64,000 nucleotides of DNA. It comes from Sphaerisporangium album. Lineage in GTDB: Bacteria; Actinomycetota; Actinomycetes; Streptosporangiales; Streptosporangiaceae. The stretch covers positions 62,001 to 126,000 of the forward strand of contig NZ_QOIL01000012.1 in assembly GCF_003323745.1 (NCBI RefSeq), in the 5' to 3' direction. The notes under the pieces were generated by a model. The model ran no database searches and was not told where the DNA came from. It worked only from the letters and a program-made list of their open reading frames with translations. This document shows positions 1 to 9,011 of the stretch, piece after piece. The first letter of the stretch is position 1; each line of letters starts with the position of its first letter. A program made the translations under genes and the position numbers.

Positions 1-1247
1 GTTTTGGCCCTTACCACTCCCGCCCCGGCCTTCGCCTCGCCCTTGGCGTAACGATGGCCGAGGGTTCCGGTGAATCCGGCGATGGGCAGGCCGCTTATCG
101 CCGCCCGCAGGTGGGGGTTGGCGGGGGACGCCGCCAGCGAGACCAGGCGGGCGAGCGCGGCCGGGGTGATCCGGTTGCGGGTGGAGAGGCCGCTTCCGTC
201 GTTGACGACGACCCCGGCGTCGGCGCCCAGCCGCTTCAGCGTGGCCCGCACGGCCTGGGAGGCGCCCGCGAAGCCGCCGGGCCGGCCTTCCTTGATCGCC
301 ACCAGGTGGGCCAGCGCCTCGGCGAGGTCGTTGTCGCTCTCGGTCAGCATGTGCTCGACCAGCTCGTACACCGCCGGGGACTCCACCCGGGCGACCTCCT
401 TGGCGCCCGCCGCGGCCTTCGCCCGCTTGATCGACTTACCGACTCTGACGCCGTACCGCTGGAGCTGGGCCGCGAAGGCCTCGGCGGCCGTCCGCGGCGG
501 GTCGGCGTACCGGGGCGAGTTCTCGTTGCGCGGGTCCTGGCGGCCCTCGTCGATGGTCAGGGCCGTGACCGGGGCCACGCTGCCCTCGGGGATGTACCCG
601 GGCTTCCAGCCGGGCGCCGTGCGCGGGCCGGAGAACAGGGAGTCGTCATAGGTGAGCGAGACCGCGGTGACACCGGCCGCCTTGAGCGCCTGCGCCGTGC
701 GGGACGCCAGGGTGGCCAGGGACGCGAACCGGGGGTACCCGGGCCCGCGGGCCGACCTCGGGCTCGCCAGCGTCGGATCGCCCCCGCCGACCAGCGTCAA
801 CGTGCCCGGCCTGCCCTGGAGCACGCGGGTCGCGATCTTGGTGTCGGGGCCGAGCTCGGTGAGCGCGGCGACGGCCGTCACGACCTTGGTGGTGGAGGCC
901 GGCGTGATGCCGATGTCGGCCCTGCTGGCGAACAGCGTGGCTCCCCCGGAGACGTCGACGACCACGGCCCCCACGTTGCCGCCCAGCGCGGAGTCACCCA
1001 TCGCGCGGGTGAGCTGGGCGGCCAAAGTACCCTTTCCCGGGAGAGATCCTTCAGGGGCCGGTGGCAGGACGGGACCCGAGGTGACGATGGCGACGGGAGC
1101 CCGCGTCGGCGTGGCGGCCTTGACCGGCGGGCTCGCGGTGGCACCGCTCAGCCCTCCGGACGCGAGGACGTACGCGCCCACGGCGCAGACGAACGCCTGC
1201 AGCAGGGCGAGAGTCGCCACCGCCGCCGCGCGCTCGTGTCGTACCAC
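1..1247 (-). CDS. dacB: D-alanyl-D-alanine carboxypeptidase/endopeptidase (PBP4 family), 3' end cut by window
   Basis: Peptidase S13 (PBP4/DacB) family penicillin-binding protein, which trims or cleaves peptidoglycan cross-links outside the membrane. From the GTG at 1247 (G-rich Shine-Dalgarno just upstream) the protein opens with a hydrophobic segment at about residues 8-30, then a Pro/Ala-rich linker. The active-site SxxK is S118-T-T-K121 and an S-D-N triad lies near residue 300. The visible sequence stops at the Lys-Thr of the KTG motif (last codons AAA and AC-), so all three catalytic motifs are implied and only the C-terminal tail is missing. It is divergent from ppa, as in many actinobacteria. 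The family call is firm; only the C-terminus is unseen. Confidence 0.93.
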   Translation of the reverse strand, partial: MVRHERAAAVATLALLQAFVCAVGAYVLASGGLSGATASPPVKAATPTRAPVAIVTSGPVLPPAPEGSLPGKGTLAAQLTRAMGDSALGGNVGAVVVDVSGGATLFASRADIGITPASTTKVVTAVAALTELGPDTKIATRVLQGRPGTLTLVGGGDPTLASPRSARGPGYPRFASLATLASRTAQALKAAGVTAVSLTYDDSLFSGPRTAPGWKPGYIPEGSVAPVTALTIDEGRQDPRNENSPRYADPPRTAAEAFAAQLQRYGVRVGKSIKRAKAAAGAKEVARVESPAVYELVEHMLTESDNDLAEALAHLVAIKEGRPGGFAGASQAVRATLKRLGADAGVVVNDGSGLSTRNRITPAALARLVSLAASPANPHLRAAISGLPIAGFTGTLGHRYAKGEAKAGAGVVRAK

Positions 1248-1345
1248 CTCGCCGGCCCCCTTCTCACATGCGTCATCCTGGAAATACGTCTACGAGACAT
1301 TAACGCCCGTCCGGAGTGCCCGGACGGCTGAGCGGAGGAACCGCA

Positions 1346-1876
1346 GTGGAGTTCGACGTTGTCGTTGAGATTCCGAAAGGACAACGCAACAAGTACGAGG
1401 TTGATCACAAGACGGGCAGGATCCGCCTGGACCGCCTGCTTTTCACCTCCACGCAGTACCCCGCCGACTACGGCTTCATCGAGAACACCCTGGGCGAGGA
1501 CGGCGACCCGCTCGACGCCCTCGTGCTCCTGCAGGAGCCGACGTTCCCCGGCTGCCTCATCAGCTGCCGCGCGGTCGGCATGTTCCGGATGAAGGACGAG
1601 AAGGGCGGGGACGACAAGGTCCTGTGCGTGCCGGCCACGGATCCCCGCATGGAACACATCCGTGACATTCATCACGTCCCCGAGTTCGACCGGCTGGAGA
1701 TCCAGCACTTCTTCGAGGTCTACAAGGACCTGGAGCCCGGCAAGTCGGTCGAGGGGGCGAACTGGGTCGGCCGGGTGGAGGCCGAGCTGGAGATCCAGCG
1801 GTCGGCCAAGCGTCACCTCGATCACGAGGAGCACGCCGCCCCGGAGAACCCGCTGATCAACGGGGAGGAGCACTGA
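1346..1876 (+). CDS. ppa: Inorganic pyrophosphatase
   Basis: Family I soluble inorganic pyrophosphatase (176 aa) that hydrolyses PPi to two phosphates in the cytoplasm and so pulls biosynthetic reactions forward. The start is GTG at 1346, six bases after a GGAGGAA Shine-Dalgarno at 1334-1340; an in-frame ATG at 1316 has no such signal. Visible family motifs are EIPKG near the N-terminus, YPADYGFI, and the Mg-binding stretch [11 protein letters not shown] around residues 50-60. Length is typical for bacterial enzymes. The last 55 bases overlap the 3' end of the convergent NlpC/P60 gene. Confidence 0.97.
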   Translation: MEFDVVVEIPKGQRNKYEVDHKTGRIRLDRLLFTSTQYPADYGFIENTLGEDGDPLDALVLLQEPTFPGCLISCRAVGMFRMKDEKGGDDKVLCVPATDPRMEHIRDIHHVPEFDRLEIQHFFEVYKDLEPGKSVEGANWVGRVEAELEIQRSAKRHLDHEEHAAPENPLINGEEH

Positions 1877-2463
1877 CGCCGCCCACCCGCGAAGAAGACC
1901 GGCGGCCGGGGGCGCAGGCCCCGTGACGGCCGTGGTCTGACCACGCCCACCATGTGCGGGCGCCAGATGGACGCGACGCGCACCACGTCCCCGGTGCTGG
2001 GGGCGTGGACCATCTGGCCCGCGCCGATGTAGATCCCGACATGGCGGATCGTGCCCGGGTCGCGCGTCCGGCGTCCGAAGAACAGCAGGTCGCCGCGGCG
2101 CAGCGAGCTGAGCGCGATCTTCGGCCCCGACGTCCACTGCGTGCCCGTCCAGTGGGGAAGGGCGATCCCCGCCCGCTGCCAGGCGCGCATGGTCAGCCCC
2201 GAGCAGTCGTACGCGCGGGGGCCGGCGGCGGCCCAGACATAGGGCTTGCCGAGCTGGGTCAGCGCCCAGTTGGCCGCCAGGTCGCCGAGCCTGGCTGCGG
2301 CGCCGGGGGGCCCCGCCCACGCCCCCGCCCACCGGCCACCGCCCGTCGCGCCCAGGCCGGGCGTCCAGTGGTTGCCTCCGGCGGGCCGGGGACCGGCCAG
2401 GGCCGAGGAAGCGTACCCGAGGCCCATGACCAGGGCGCAGGCGAACACGATCACACGCCGCAT
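1822..2463 (-). CDS. Secreted NlpC/P60 peptidoglycan hydrolase
   Basis: Cysteine endopeptidase of the NlpC/P60 family, expected to cut peptide stems of peptidoglycan outside the cell. The start chosen is ATG 2463, which follows a GGAGG Shine-Dalgarno by about three bases; an upstream GTG at 2481 is less likely. Residues 1-23 form a signal peptide ending in an Ala-Leu-Ala type site. The catalytic domain shows C87 in YDCSGL, H141 in TIRHVGIY and a third polar residue near H153. A Gly/Pro linker separates the signal peptide from the domain, and there are no LysM or SH3 binding repeats. The C-terminal tail is read antisense through the end of ppa (55 bp). Confidence 0.88.
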   Translation of the reverse strand: MRRVIVFACALVMGLGYASSALAGPRPAGGNHWTPGLGATGGGRWAGAWAGPPGAAARLGDLAANWALTQLGKPYVWAAAGPRAYDCSGLTMRAWQRAGIALPHWTGTQWTSGPKIALSSLRRGDLLFFGRRTRDPGTIRHVGIYIGAGQMVHAPSTGDVVRVASIWRPHMVGVVRPRPSRGLRPRPPVFFAGGRRQCSSPLISGFSGAACSS

Positions 2464-2520
2464 AGCCTCCAGGTTTCCCACCGGTCACACGGCGCACACC
2501 CGCGCCGTCACTATCCGTGA

Positions 2521-3210
2521 TCAGCCGAGGCGGAACAGGCGGGATATCCACGGACGAACCCCCGCCAACGTGGGCAGCGGTCCGCGCGGATACGTGAACA
2601 CCGGTACCTCGTGCCCGTACGCGGCGCGCAGCTCGCCCGCCTTGCACCAGTCGGCGATCGTCCGGCCGACCGCCCAGGCGGCGCCGAGGGCCGGGCGCGC
2701 CTCCGCGTGCCGTTCCCAGATGCGCAGCAGCGTCACGGTGGCCTGCGCCGCCGCGTACCCGTCGTCGGGGTAGGCGGTGCCGGCCAGGTACGGCGCCGTC
2801 ACCTGGCTGGCGAACCGCGTGTCGAGCACCCACGTCCAGTTCGCGACCACGAGCCCGAGCGCGGCTCCCGGGATCGCGCCCGCCGCGTCGTACATGAGCC
2901 GCTGCCTCGGGCCCGTGAGGCGGCGGCCGGACCACAGCCAGGCGATGTCCTCGGGAGCCCGTCCGGCGGCGAGCCAGGACAGCACCGCGAGGCCGCGCGA
3001 GGTCTGCAGGCGGCACAGCTCCCGCACGTCGCGCAGCAGGCGGGGGCCCGGGTCCAGCCAGACCGGCCAGTCGGCGCGCAGGACGCGGGGCACCAGGGCG
3101 GCCAGTTCGGGCGTCACCGGCTGCGGGAAGACGCGGCGGCCGAGGTGGGGGTCGTCACGGGCGGTGAACACCGGGGCGACGGGACCGCTACCGGCCGGCT
3201 CGTGCCCCAT
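2521..3210 (-). CDS. Hypothetical protein, 229 aa
   Basis: I do not recognise the family. The protein is rich in Ala, Arg and Trp, has no signal peptide, and has one mildly hydrophobic stretch (residues about 110-130) that is too polar to be a clear membrane anchor. Its ATG at 3210 lies inside the last codons of the upstream sigma-factor gene (23-bp overlap), so the two are probably co-transcribed and translationally coupled. Strong GC bias at third positions supports coding. A link to the neighbouring sigma factor is inference from position only. Confidence 0.6.
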   Translation of the reverse strand: MGHEPAGSGPVAPVFTARDDPHLGRRVFPQPVTPELAALVPRVLRADWPVWLDPGPRLLRDVRELCRLQTSRGLAVLSWLAAGRAPEDIAWLWSGRRLTGPRQRLMYDAAGAIPGAALGLVVANWTWVLDTRFASQVTAPYLAGTAYPDDGYAAAQATVTLLRIWERHAEARPALGAAWAVGRTIADWCKAGELRAAYGHEVPVFTYPRGPLPTLAGVRPWISRLFRLG

Positions 3211-4837
3211 GACCCTCGCGTCCCTGGCGATCGCTACGCCACTGATCGCCTCCCCAGTGATCGCGGCCCCGGTGCCCCTCGTGCCGGGGACCCCGGGTCG
3301 TGCCCGGCTCGGACGGCGGCGGGGCCGAGGGGGGCGGGGCCGAGGGGGGCGGGGCCGAGGGGGGCGGGGCCGAGGGGGGCGGGGGCGCGGGGGGCGGGAC
3401 GGACGGGTCCGCCGGCGGCGGGACGGAGGGCGCGGGCGTGGTGGCCGTGTGGGAGGGCCTGTGCTGGTGGCTGCTCGTCGGGGCGGGACGGACGGGCGGG
3501 CGGGGCCTGGGCGGCCGGGGGTGGCCCATCCACGGTGGGGCGGTCGGCGGGACCACCGTGGGCGCCGACGCGGGAGGGCGCGAGGGCGGCGCGGTGAGCG
3601 GCGGGGGCGGGAAGGGGATCGTGGACACCGACGGGCGGGGCGCGGGCGGCGGGACGGGCGCCGGACGCGAGGGGACGGGGGCCGGACGCGGTGACACGCC
3701 GCCCGCCGGGCGCACGGACACCCGCGCGTCCGGCCGCACCACGCCCACCGGAACCGCGGCCCCGGGTAACTCCGTACGCCCCCGCGCTTCCTCCTCGGCC
3801 TTCGGCCCCAAGGGCTTCGCCGATCCGGCGCGCCCCGGCACCACCCCCGCCGGGGGCGCGACGCCCGAGGCGGACGAGGACGGCGGGAACGCCCCGTACA
3901 CCGCCTGGGCCAGCCGGTCGTCCCGGTCGTTCAGCGCGCTGACCAGCACTAGGGCGGCGAGGGCCATCGCGACCGCCGCCACAGCGCCCGCAAGAACCTG
4001 AGGCCGCCACCGAGACCCTTTGATCTCCTGTAAAGGAAACCCGTCCGCGTCGAGCAGCCCGGTGCGGCGCGCGACGAACTGGCGGTACGGGACGAGCTCG
4101 GGGTCGATGAAGCAGCTCATCACCCGGACACGGAGGGTCTGGGGCAGCACGGGACGGGGAAGCAGGTCGAAGACCTTCGTCGCCGACACCTGACGCTCGC
4201 GGTAGGGGCCGCAGACGGGGCAGTGGCCGGCGTGCTCGATCAGCCGCTCGCGGGTCTCGTCGTCCAGGACCTCGGTGAAATCGGCGAGAATGCCCCTCCT
4301 GTCCGGGCACTCCTGCGCAGGGTCGCGGGCGAGGACCTCGGTGGCGACGAGGTCCTGGAGACGGGAACAGGCGTCCCGGTGGAGCTCCCCGGCGCGGGCC
4401 GGCGTGGTGCCGAGTACGTGGGGAAGCTCCTCCTCGGGGATCGCGTGGCGGGTGAGAAGCTCCAGCACCTCGCGTTCGTCGTCCGGCAGCGCGGCGACGG
4501 CGTTGATCGCCACGCGCCGCAGATCGCCGTCGGACCGCTCGTCGGACGCGCCGGCCTCCGGATCGTCCTGGGCAGCCGGCGGCACCGAGCGCCGGCGCAG
4601 GGACTCCCCCCGGGCCAGGGCGTAGAGCCAGGCACGCAACCGCCCCGGATCGGCCAGGGCCTCGATGTGCGCCTCGGCCGCGATCAGGGTGTCGCGCAGC
4701 GCGACCTGCGCGCCGTCGGGGCTCCCGAGCATGAGCGAGGCGTACGCGTGGAGGCCTTCGGCGTAGTCGTCGTAGAGGGCAGCGAGGGCACCAGGATCGC
4801 GGGCGCGGAGTGCCTCGACCAGGACGCTGTCATTCAT
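3188..4837 (-). CDS. ECF-like sigma factor fused to zinc-binding anti-sigma-like domain, membrane segment and Pro-rich tail
   Basis: 549-aa fusion. Residues 1-80 resemble sigma-70 region 2 and 110-165 region 4 of ECF sigma factors. Residues 202-209 carry the H-x3-C-x2-C signature (H202, C206, C209) of zinc-binding anti-sigma domains. One transmembrane helix follows at about 281-300. The remaining ~245 residues are Pro/Ala/Ser-rich, with four exact 15-bp repeats encoding Pro-Ser-Ala units near the end, and should lie outside the membrane. The layout suggests a sigma factor tethered by its own sensor, which would need proteolytic release. No good Shine-Dalgarno precedes ATG 4837. The Pro-rich part could instead be a wall-spanning stalk. 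The sigma call is fairly sure, the tethering model is inference. Confidence 0.78.
   Translation of the reverse strand: MNDSVLVEALRARDPGALAALYDDYAEGLHAYASLMLGSPDGAQVALRDTLIAAEAHIEALADPGRLRAWLYALARGESLRRRSVPPAAQDDPEAGASDERSDGDLRRVAINAVAALPDDEREVLELLTRHAIPEEELPHVLGTTPARAGELHRDACSRLQDLVATEVLARDPAQECPDRRGILADFTEVLDDETRERLIEHAGHCPVCGPYRERQVSATKVFDLLPRPVLPQTLRVRVMSCFIDPELVPYRQFVARRTGLLDADGFPLQEIKGSRWRPQVLAGAVAAVAMALAALVLVSALNDRDDRLAQAVYGAFPPSSSASGVAPPAGVVPGRAGSAKPLGPKAEEEARGRTELPGAAVPVGVVRPDARVSVRPAGGVSPRPAPVPSRPAPVPPPAPRPSVSTIPFPPPPLTAPPSRPPASAPTVVPPTAPPWMGHPRPPRPRPPVRPAPTSSHQHRPSHTATTPAPSVPPPADPSVPPPAPPPPSAPPPSAPPPSAPPPSAPPPSEPGTTRGPRHEGHRGRDHWGGDQWRSDRQGREGHGARAGR
3324..3383. repeat. Four exact 15-bp tandem repeats inside the sigma-fusion gene
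   Basis: The unit gccgaggggggcggg is repeated four times head to tail (3324-3338, 3339-3353, 3354-3368, 3369-3383). On the minus strand it encodes a Pro-Pro-Pro-Ser-Ala pentapeptide, in frame, near the C-terminus of the sigma-factor fusion. Copy-number change would lengthen or shorten the Pro-rich tail in steps of five residues without breaking the frame. Confidence 0.9.
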
Positions 4838-5217
4838 GTGACCGACAGTAAAGGATTCGTAACTGCCTGCCCCACCGTTTCGCGGACAATGACCTGCGTT
4901 GTATTAATACCGTAATGAAATCCAGCAAGATTGTTCGCGGCGCCGCGCATGGCATATGGCCATCAAATTCGACATATCACTAGATAGCCGAGCCAGGCGG
5001 ACGCACAGGTGAGAGGCGCCCCGATCTCACGGCGCCGCCGCACAAGACGCCACCGGGAGGACCGTCGGCGGAAACTCATTTCATATATGAGTTCCGTTCA
5101 CGCCCAGCGGGCTCGACAAATAACGCCCTCCGGCGGAAGCCGTCCCCCACGATGGCCGTCCCGGCGTCCACACCACGGCGTGCGGGCGACGGGCCGTCCG
5201 GCGGTCAGGCCAAGGTG
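4838..5217. promoter_or_regulatory. Gene-free spacer with AT-rich palindromes upstream of the sigma-fusion gene
   Basis: No convincing gene. Two features stand out from the GC-rich background: a perfect 10-bp palindrome GTATTAATAC at 4901-4910, about 65 bp upstream of the sigma-fusion start, and an inverted repeat AACTCAT / ATGAGTT at 5073-5079 and 5087-5093 with an AT-rich middle. The first is placed like an operator for the sigma gene; the second could be an operator or a weak hairpin. Neither matches a motif I can name. Confidence 0.35.
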
Positions 5218-5268
5218 TGCGGTGGTTCAGGCTGTGCGGTGGTTCAGGCTGTGCGGTGGTTCAGGCGA
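5218..5268. repeat. Three 17-bp tandem repeats spanning a stop codon
   Basis: The unit tgcggtggttcaggctg occurs three times in a row (5218-5234, 5235-5251, 5252-5268, the last ending cga). The third copy contains the TGA stop of the minus-strand saccharopine-dehydrogenase-like gene, so the other two copies repeat that stop just downstream. It looks like slipped-strand duplication of the gene's 3' end. Confidence 0.9.
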
Positions 5269-6367
5269 CGGCGTGCAGGCCCGCCTGGGCACAGCCGCGC
5301 ACGAGGGCTTCGAGACCGAAGCCCTCCGCCGGGCCCACGGCCCCCTGCGCGTCCACCCCGGAGGTGCCGGCGGTGATCGCCCCCCACGCCAGCAGGCGCG
5401 CGGTGAAGTCGTACGGGTCCCCGCCGTGCAGCTCGATCGCCGTGAGCCGCTCGCCGTCGCGGTCGAACGCCTCGGCGACGACCTGGATGCTGATCCCCTC
5501 GCCGGACGGCTCGGGGGACGCGTCCCGCCCCGCCGTGTGGATCACGCGGTCGGCGACGGCCTCGGTGACCCGCTTGGCGCCCGGGATCGCCGCGATGAAG
5601 GGCGTCGCCCTGGCAAGCGCCCCGGCCGCCTTGGTGAGCGCGCCGAACCAGCCCAGGTAGACGTTCACCTCGCGCAGCCCGGCGTGCGTCCTCGGCAGCG
5701 CGAAATGCTCCGAGGCCCCCACGGAAAGCGCGGGCCTGCGCCGGCCGTTCACGGAGAAAATACGCGTTCGCCCGTGTTCACGAAGAATGCGGCCTTCGCG
5801 AAAGCCGTACATCGGCTCCAGCACCATTCCCAGCGCGGACGCCCGCGTCCCCGCGCTCGCCCGCCGGAGCATATCGCCCTGCATGAAATACCCGACGTCC
5901 ACGCGGACCGCCGCGGAACCGGCCTTGCGCAGCGCCAGATCCGCCGCCAGATTCCCCGGCACGTAGTCATATCCGAAGGCGGTCAGCAGCGTGGCCCCCG
6001 AGGCCGCCGCCGCCGGGCCGTACCGCTGGAAGATGCGCCTGATGAACGTCGGCTCGCCGGTCGAGTCCAGGTAGACGCCCCCGGCCTCGATCGCCGCCTC
6101 GACGGCGGGCTCCCCCCAGCGGGCGAACGGCCCCACCGTGGAGATCAGCACGCCGCCCGGCTCGACGATCCGCCGGAGCGTCGCGGGCCGGCTCACGTCG
6201 GCGACGGCCGTCGGCAGCTCCACCGGCAGCGAGGAGGCGAGCGCCTCCAGCCTGGCCGGGTCGCGTCCCGCCAGAACCGGGCGGGCGCCGCAGGCCAGAA
6301 GAGCTTCGGTGGTGAGCCGGCCCGTGAAGCCGGTGGCACCGAAGAGGACTATCCGGGGGGAAGTCAT
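5261..6367 (-). CDS. Saccharopine dehydrogenase-like NAD(P)-binding protein
   Basis: Member of the Sacchrp_dh_NADP superfamily (368 aa), which includes trans-acting enoyl reductases of polyketide lipid synthesis and uncharacterised membrane-associated dehydrogenases. From ATG 6367 the N-terminus reads IVLFGATGFTGRL, a Rossmann nucleotide-binding glycine loop, followed by a second conserved patch around ISTVGPFARWGEP that is typical of the family. The protein is complete. The substrate is unknown; lysine synthesis by the saccharopine route is unlikely in an actinobacterium. It stands alone, separated by about 100 bp from the lipoprotein gene upstream. Its stop codon sits in a 17-bp tandem repeat. 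Confidence 0.8.
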   Translation of the reverse strand: MTSPRIVLFGATGFTGRLTTEALLACGARPVLAGRDPARLEALASSLPVELPTAVADVSRPATLRRIVEPGGVLISTVGPFARWGEPAVEAAIEAGGVYLDSTGEPTFIRRIFQRYGPAAAASGATLLTAFGYDYVPGNLAADLALRKAGSAAVRVDVGYFMQGDMLRRASAGTRASALGMVLEPMYGFREGRILREHGRTRIFSVNGRRRPALSVGASEHFALPRTHAGLREVNVYLGWFGALTKAAGALARATPFIAAIPGAKRVTEAVADRVIHTAGRDASPEPSGEGISIQVVAEAFDRDGERLTAIELHGGDPYDFTARLLAWGAITAGTSGVDAQGAVGPAEGFGLEALVRGCAQAGLHAVA

Positions 6368-6465
6368 GTAAGTACCGTAACCCGCGGGTGATTTCAAGAT
6401 CCATAGTGGGGCGGGCCGGTCGCCTTCGTGGGCGGGTCCGGATGCGGACGCGGATAGCCCGGCGC

Positions 6466-7284
6466 TCACGGCCGGCTGTCGACGGGCATCGCTTGATACC
6501 CGCGGTCTCTGGTGAACGGTGGGGTCTTCGGCTTGACCGTGCTCGGCGGCATCGCCCCGCTCATGGCCAGTTCCTCGTACGGCCGCGCGCTCGACCCCCA
6601 CGTGCGCGCGGCGATGTCCGTGCGCGCCACCGGACCGCCGCTGCTCAGGCTGTCCACGGTGAGCACGAACCGGCGCGGCGAGCCCGCGCGCACGTCGTCC
6701 ACGTACGTGCTGGCGCCGCCGATCAGCTTGCCGTCCTTGTCGCGCAGCAACGCGGTGATCACGAGGCTGGTCGCGGCCTTCTGGTACGGGTTGCCGACCG
6801 CGCCGGTCACCAGGTAGGAGCCGTTGCCGAGCTTCTCGGTGATGGGCGCCGTGATCGGGAACGGCACGAACGCCGACGGGATCCGCCCGGCCTGCCGCCA
6901 GCGGGCGGGGCGGAAGGACACCTTGACGTCGACGGGCGCGGCGGCGGCCGTGGCCTGGCCGGTGAACTTGAGCGACCCGGCCGGAGGCACGGCGTCCAGG
7001 GGCTGCTCCATGCGCACCACCTCCTTGCCGGAAGCGTCCTTGCCGACCACGGTGGCGGCGACGTTCTCGCCGAAGTGCCACCGGTTCGGGTTGCTGATGA
7101 CGCCCGCCCAGGTCACCACGTAGCCGCCGGTCCCCTGGGCGACCGACGAGGTCTGCTCCTTCATCACGAGCGGTTTGAGCGCCTGCTCGCGCCGCGGCTC
7201 GTCGCCGCCGCACCCGGCGAGCGAGGCGGCCGCCATCCCGAGAGCGAGTCCTAGTGCTGTCGTGTTTCGACTACGCTGGGTCAC
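6466..7284 (-). CDS. Secreted lipoprotein of unknown function
   Basis: 272 aa with a lipoprotein signal peptide: a hydrophobic core at residues 9-22 and lipobox L-A-G-C with the acylated Cys at 25. The mature part has two beta-rich regions that describe how a value changes between native and extra terms (patterns such as GVISNPNRWHF and GAVGNPYQKAA), reminiscent of FxLYD/DUF3426-like immunoglobulin-type folds, but this is only a resemblance. No catalytic motif is visible. Expected location is the outer face of the cytoplasmic membrane. Confidence 0.7.
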   Translation of the reverse strand: MTQRSRNTTALGLALGMAAASLAGCGGDEPRREQALKPLVMKEQTSSVAQGTGGYVVTWAGVISNPNRWHFGENVAATVVGKDASGKEVVRMEQPLDAVPPAGSLKFTGQATAAAAPVDVKVSFRPARWRQAGRIPSAFVPFPITAPITEKLGNGSYLVTGAVGNPYQKAATSLVITALLRDKDGKLIGGASTYVDDVRAGSPRRFVLTVDSLSSGGPVARTDIAARTWGSSARPYEELAMSGAMPPSTVKPKTPPFTRDRGYQAMPVDSRP

Positions 7285-7400
7285 AAGGCCGTCATAGCCC
7301 GGTTAGTCGGGGGTGATTCCTCCGACACGCGCAACCCGTACGAAGTCTTTAACGGCGGCACACCCGCGCCGCGCCTCCGCGCCCTCCCGCAGGCCGGGGC

Positions 7401-9011
7401 TCAGCGCTCGCGCGCCACCCGCGCCTCGTCCCAGACCGGCTCCGGCGGCTCGTACACCCGGCCGTCGGCGCCGAACACCAGATACCGGTCGAAGTCGGCG
7501 GCGAACCAGCGGTCGTGGGTGACCGCGAGCACCGTCCCGGCGAACTGGTTCAGTCCGTCCTGCAACGCCTCGGCGCTGGCCAGGTCGAGGTTGTCGGTCG
7601 GCTCGTCCAGCAACAGCAGCGTCGCGCCCGACAGCTCCAGCAGCAAGATTTGCAGCCGCGCCTGCTGGCCGCCGGAAAGCGTCTCGAACCGCTGCTCGGC
7701 GATGGCGCCCGCCAGCTCGTAGCGGGCCAGCGCCTTCATCGCCTCGTTCTTCAGCCGGGCGTGCTCGGTCATGACGATCTCGCAGGGTGACCTGCCCTGG
7801 AGCTCCGGCCGGGCGTGCGTCTGCGCGAAGTGCCCCGGCACGACCCGGGCGCCCAGCCGCGCCACACCCGTGTGCCGGATCTGCTCGCCCGCGACCAGCC
7901 GCAGGAAGTGGGACTTGCCCGAGCCGTTGGACCCGAGCACCGCCACCCGCTCGCCGTACCAGACCTCCAGGTCGAACGGCTTCATCAGGCCCGTGAGCTC
8001 CAGGTTCTCGCAGATCACGGCCCGCTTGCCCGTACGGCCGCCGCGCAGGCGCATCGAGATCGACTGGTCCTTCGGCGCCTCCTCGGGCGGCCCGGCCTCC
8101 TCGAACTTGCGCAGGCGCGTCTGGGCGGCATGGTAGGCCGCGGCCATGCCGTCGTTGTACTTGGCCTTCTGCTTGAGCATCACGACCAGGCGCTTGATCT
8201 TGTCGTGCTCCTCGTCCCAGCGGCGGCGCAGCTCGTCCAGGCGGGCGTTGCGGTCGCGGCGGGCCTCGGCGTACGTCGCGAAGCCGCCGCCGTGCACCCA
8301 GACGTTGCCGGACTCGACCGTGACGATGCGGTCGGCCGCGTTGGCGAGGAGCTGCCGGTCGTGCGAGACGAGCAGTACGGTCTTCGGCGTCTCCCTGAGC
8401 GCCTGTTCCAGCCACTGCTTGCCGGGCACGTCGAGGTAGTTGTCCGGCTCGTCGAGCAGCAGCGTCTGGTCCGGCCCGCGCAGCAGCGCCTCCAGCACCA
8501 GCCGCTTCTGCTCGCCGCCCGACAGGGTGTTGACCTCGCGGTACTTGACCCGGTCGTACGGCGCGCCGAGCGCGGCCATCGTGCAGGTGTCCCAGAGAAC
8601 CTCGATCTCGTAGCCGCCCGCGTCGGTGTAGTCGGTGATGGCCTGCGCGTAGCGCATCTGCGTCTTCTCGTCGTCGCGCTCCATCATCGCCAGCTCGCTC
8701 GCGTCGAGCCTGCGCGCGGCCTCGCGGACGCGGTCCGGGGCCACCGACAGCAGCAGCTCGTGCACCGTGCGGCCGTCGCGGATGCTGCCGATGAACTGAC
8801 GCATCACCCCGAGCCCGCCGGAGGAGGCCACGCTGCCCTCGACCGGCTTCACGTCGCCCGCGATCAGCCGCATCAGCGTGGTCTTACCCGCGCCGTTGGG
8901 CCCGACCAGCGCGGCCTTCAGGCCCTCGCCGACCCGAAAGGAAACCTCGTTCAGCAGCGGACGCCCGTCGGGCAGCACATACGTAAGTCGGCCTACCTCG
9001 ACATGGCCCAC
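7401..9011 (-). CDS. ABC-F family ATP-binding protein
   Basis: 536-aa protein with two ABC ATPase domains and no membrane segments, the ABC-F layout of ribosome-acting proteins that modulate translation or protect against ribosomal antibiotics. Walker A motifs are GPNGAGKTT in domain 1 and GSNGSGKSH in domain 2. Signatures are LSGGEQKRL and LSGGQQARL, and Walker B ends in LLLDEPDNYLD and LLLDEPTDNLD. The inter-domain linker is charged, Arg/Lys-rich and helical, as expected. The start is GTG 9011, after a GGGAGGG Shine-Dalgarno. Whether it gives drug resistance or has a housekeeping role cannot be told from sequence alone. Confidence 0.93.
   Translation of the reverse strand: MGHVEVGRLTYVLPDGRPLLNEVSFRVGEGLKAALVGPNGAGKTTLMRLIAGDVKPVEGSVASSGGLGVMRQFIGSIRDGRTVHELLLSVAPDRVREAARRLDASELAMMERDDEKTQMRYAQAITDYTDAGGYEIEVLWDTCTMAALGAPYDRVKYREVNTLSGGEQKRLVLEALLRGPDQTLLLDEPDNYLDVPGKQWLEQALRETPKTVLLVSHDRQLLANAADRIVTVESGNVWVHGGGFATYAEARRDRNARLDELRRRWDEEHDKIKRLVVMLKQKAKYNDGMAAAYHAAQTRLRKFEEAGPPEEAPKDQSISMRLRGGRTGKRAVICENLELTGLMKPFDLEVWYGERVAVLGSNGSGKSHFLRLVAGEQIRHTGVARLGARVVPGHFAQTHARPELQGRSPCEIVMTEHARLKNEAMKALARYELAGAIAEQRFETLSGGQQARLQILLLELSGATLLLLDEPTDNLDLASAEALQDGLNQFAGTVLAVTHDRWFAADFDRYLVFGADGRVYEPPEPVWDEARVARER

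Noticed and set aside
54-1368. Long plus-strand open frames
   Set aside because: They lie opposite dacB, whose SxxK, SDN and KT motifs are on the minus strand; high GC keeps the other frames open.
1148-3016. 622-codon minus-strand frame across ppa and the NlpC/P60 gene
   Set aside because: Arg/Pro-rich translation without domains, overlapping two clear genes in other frames.
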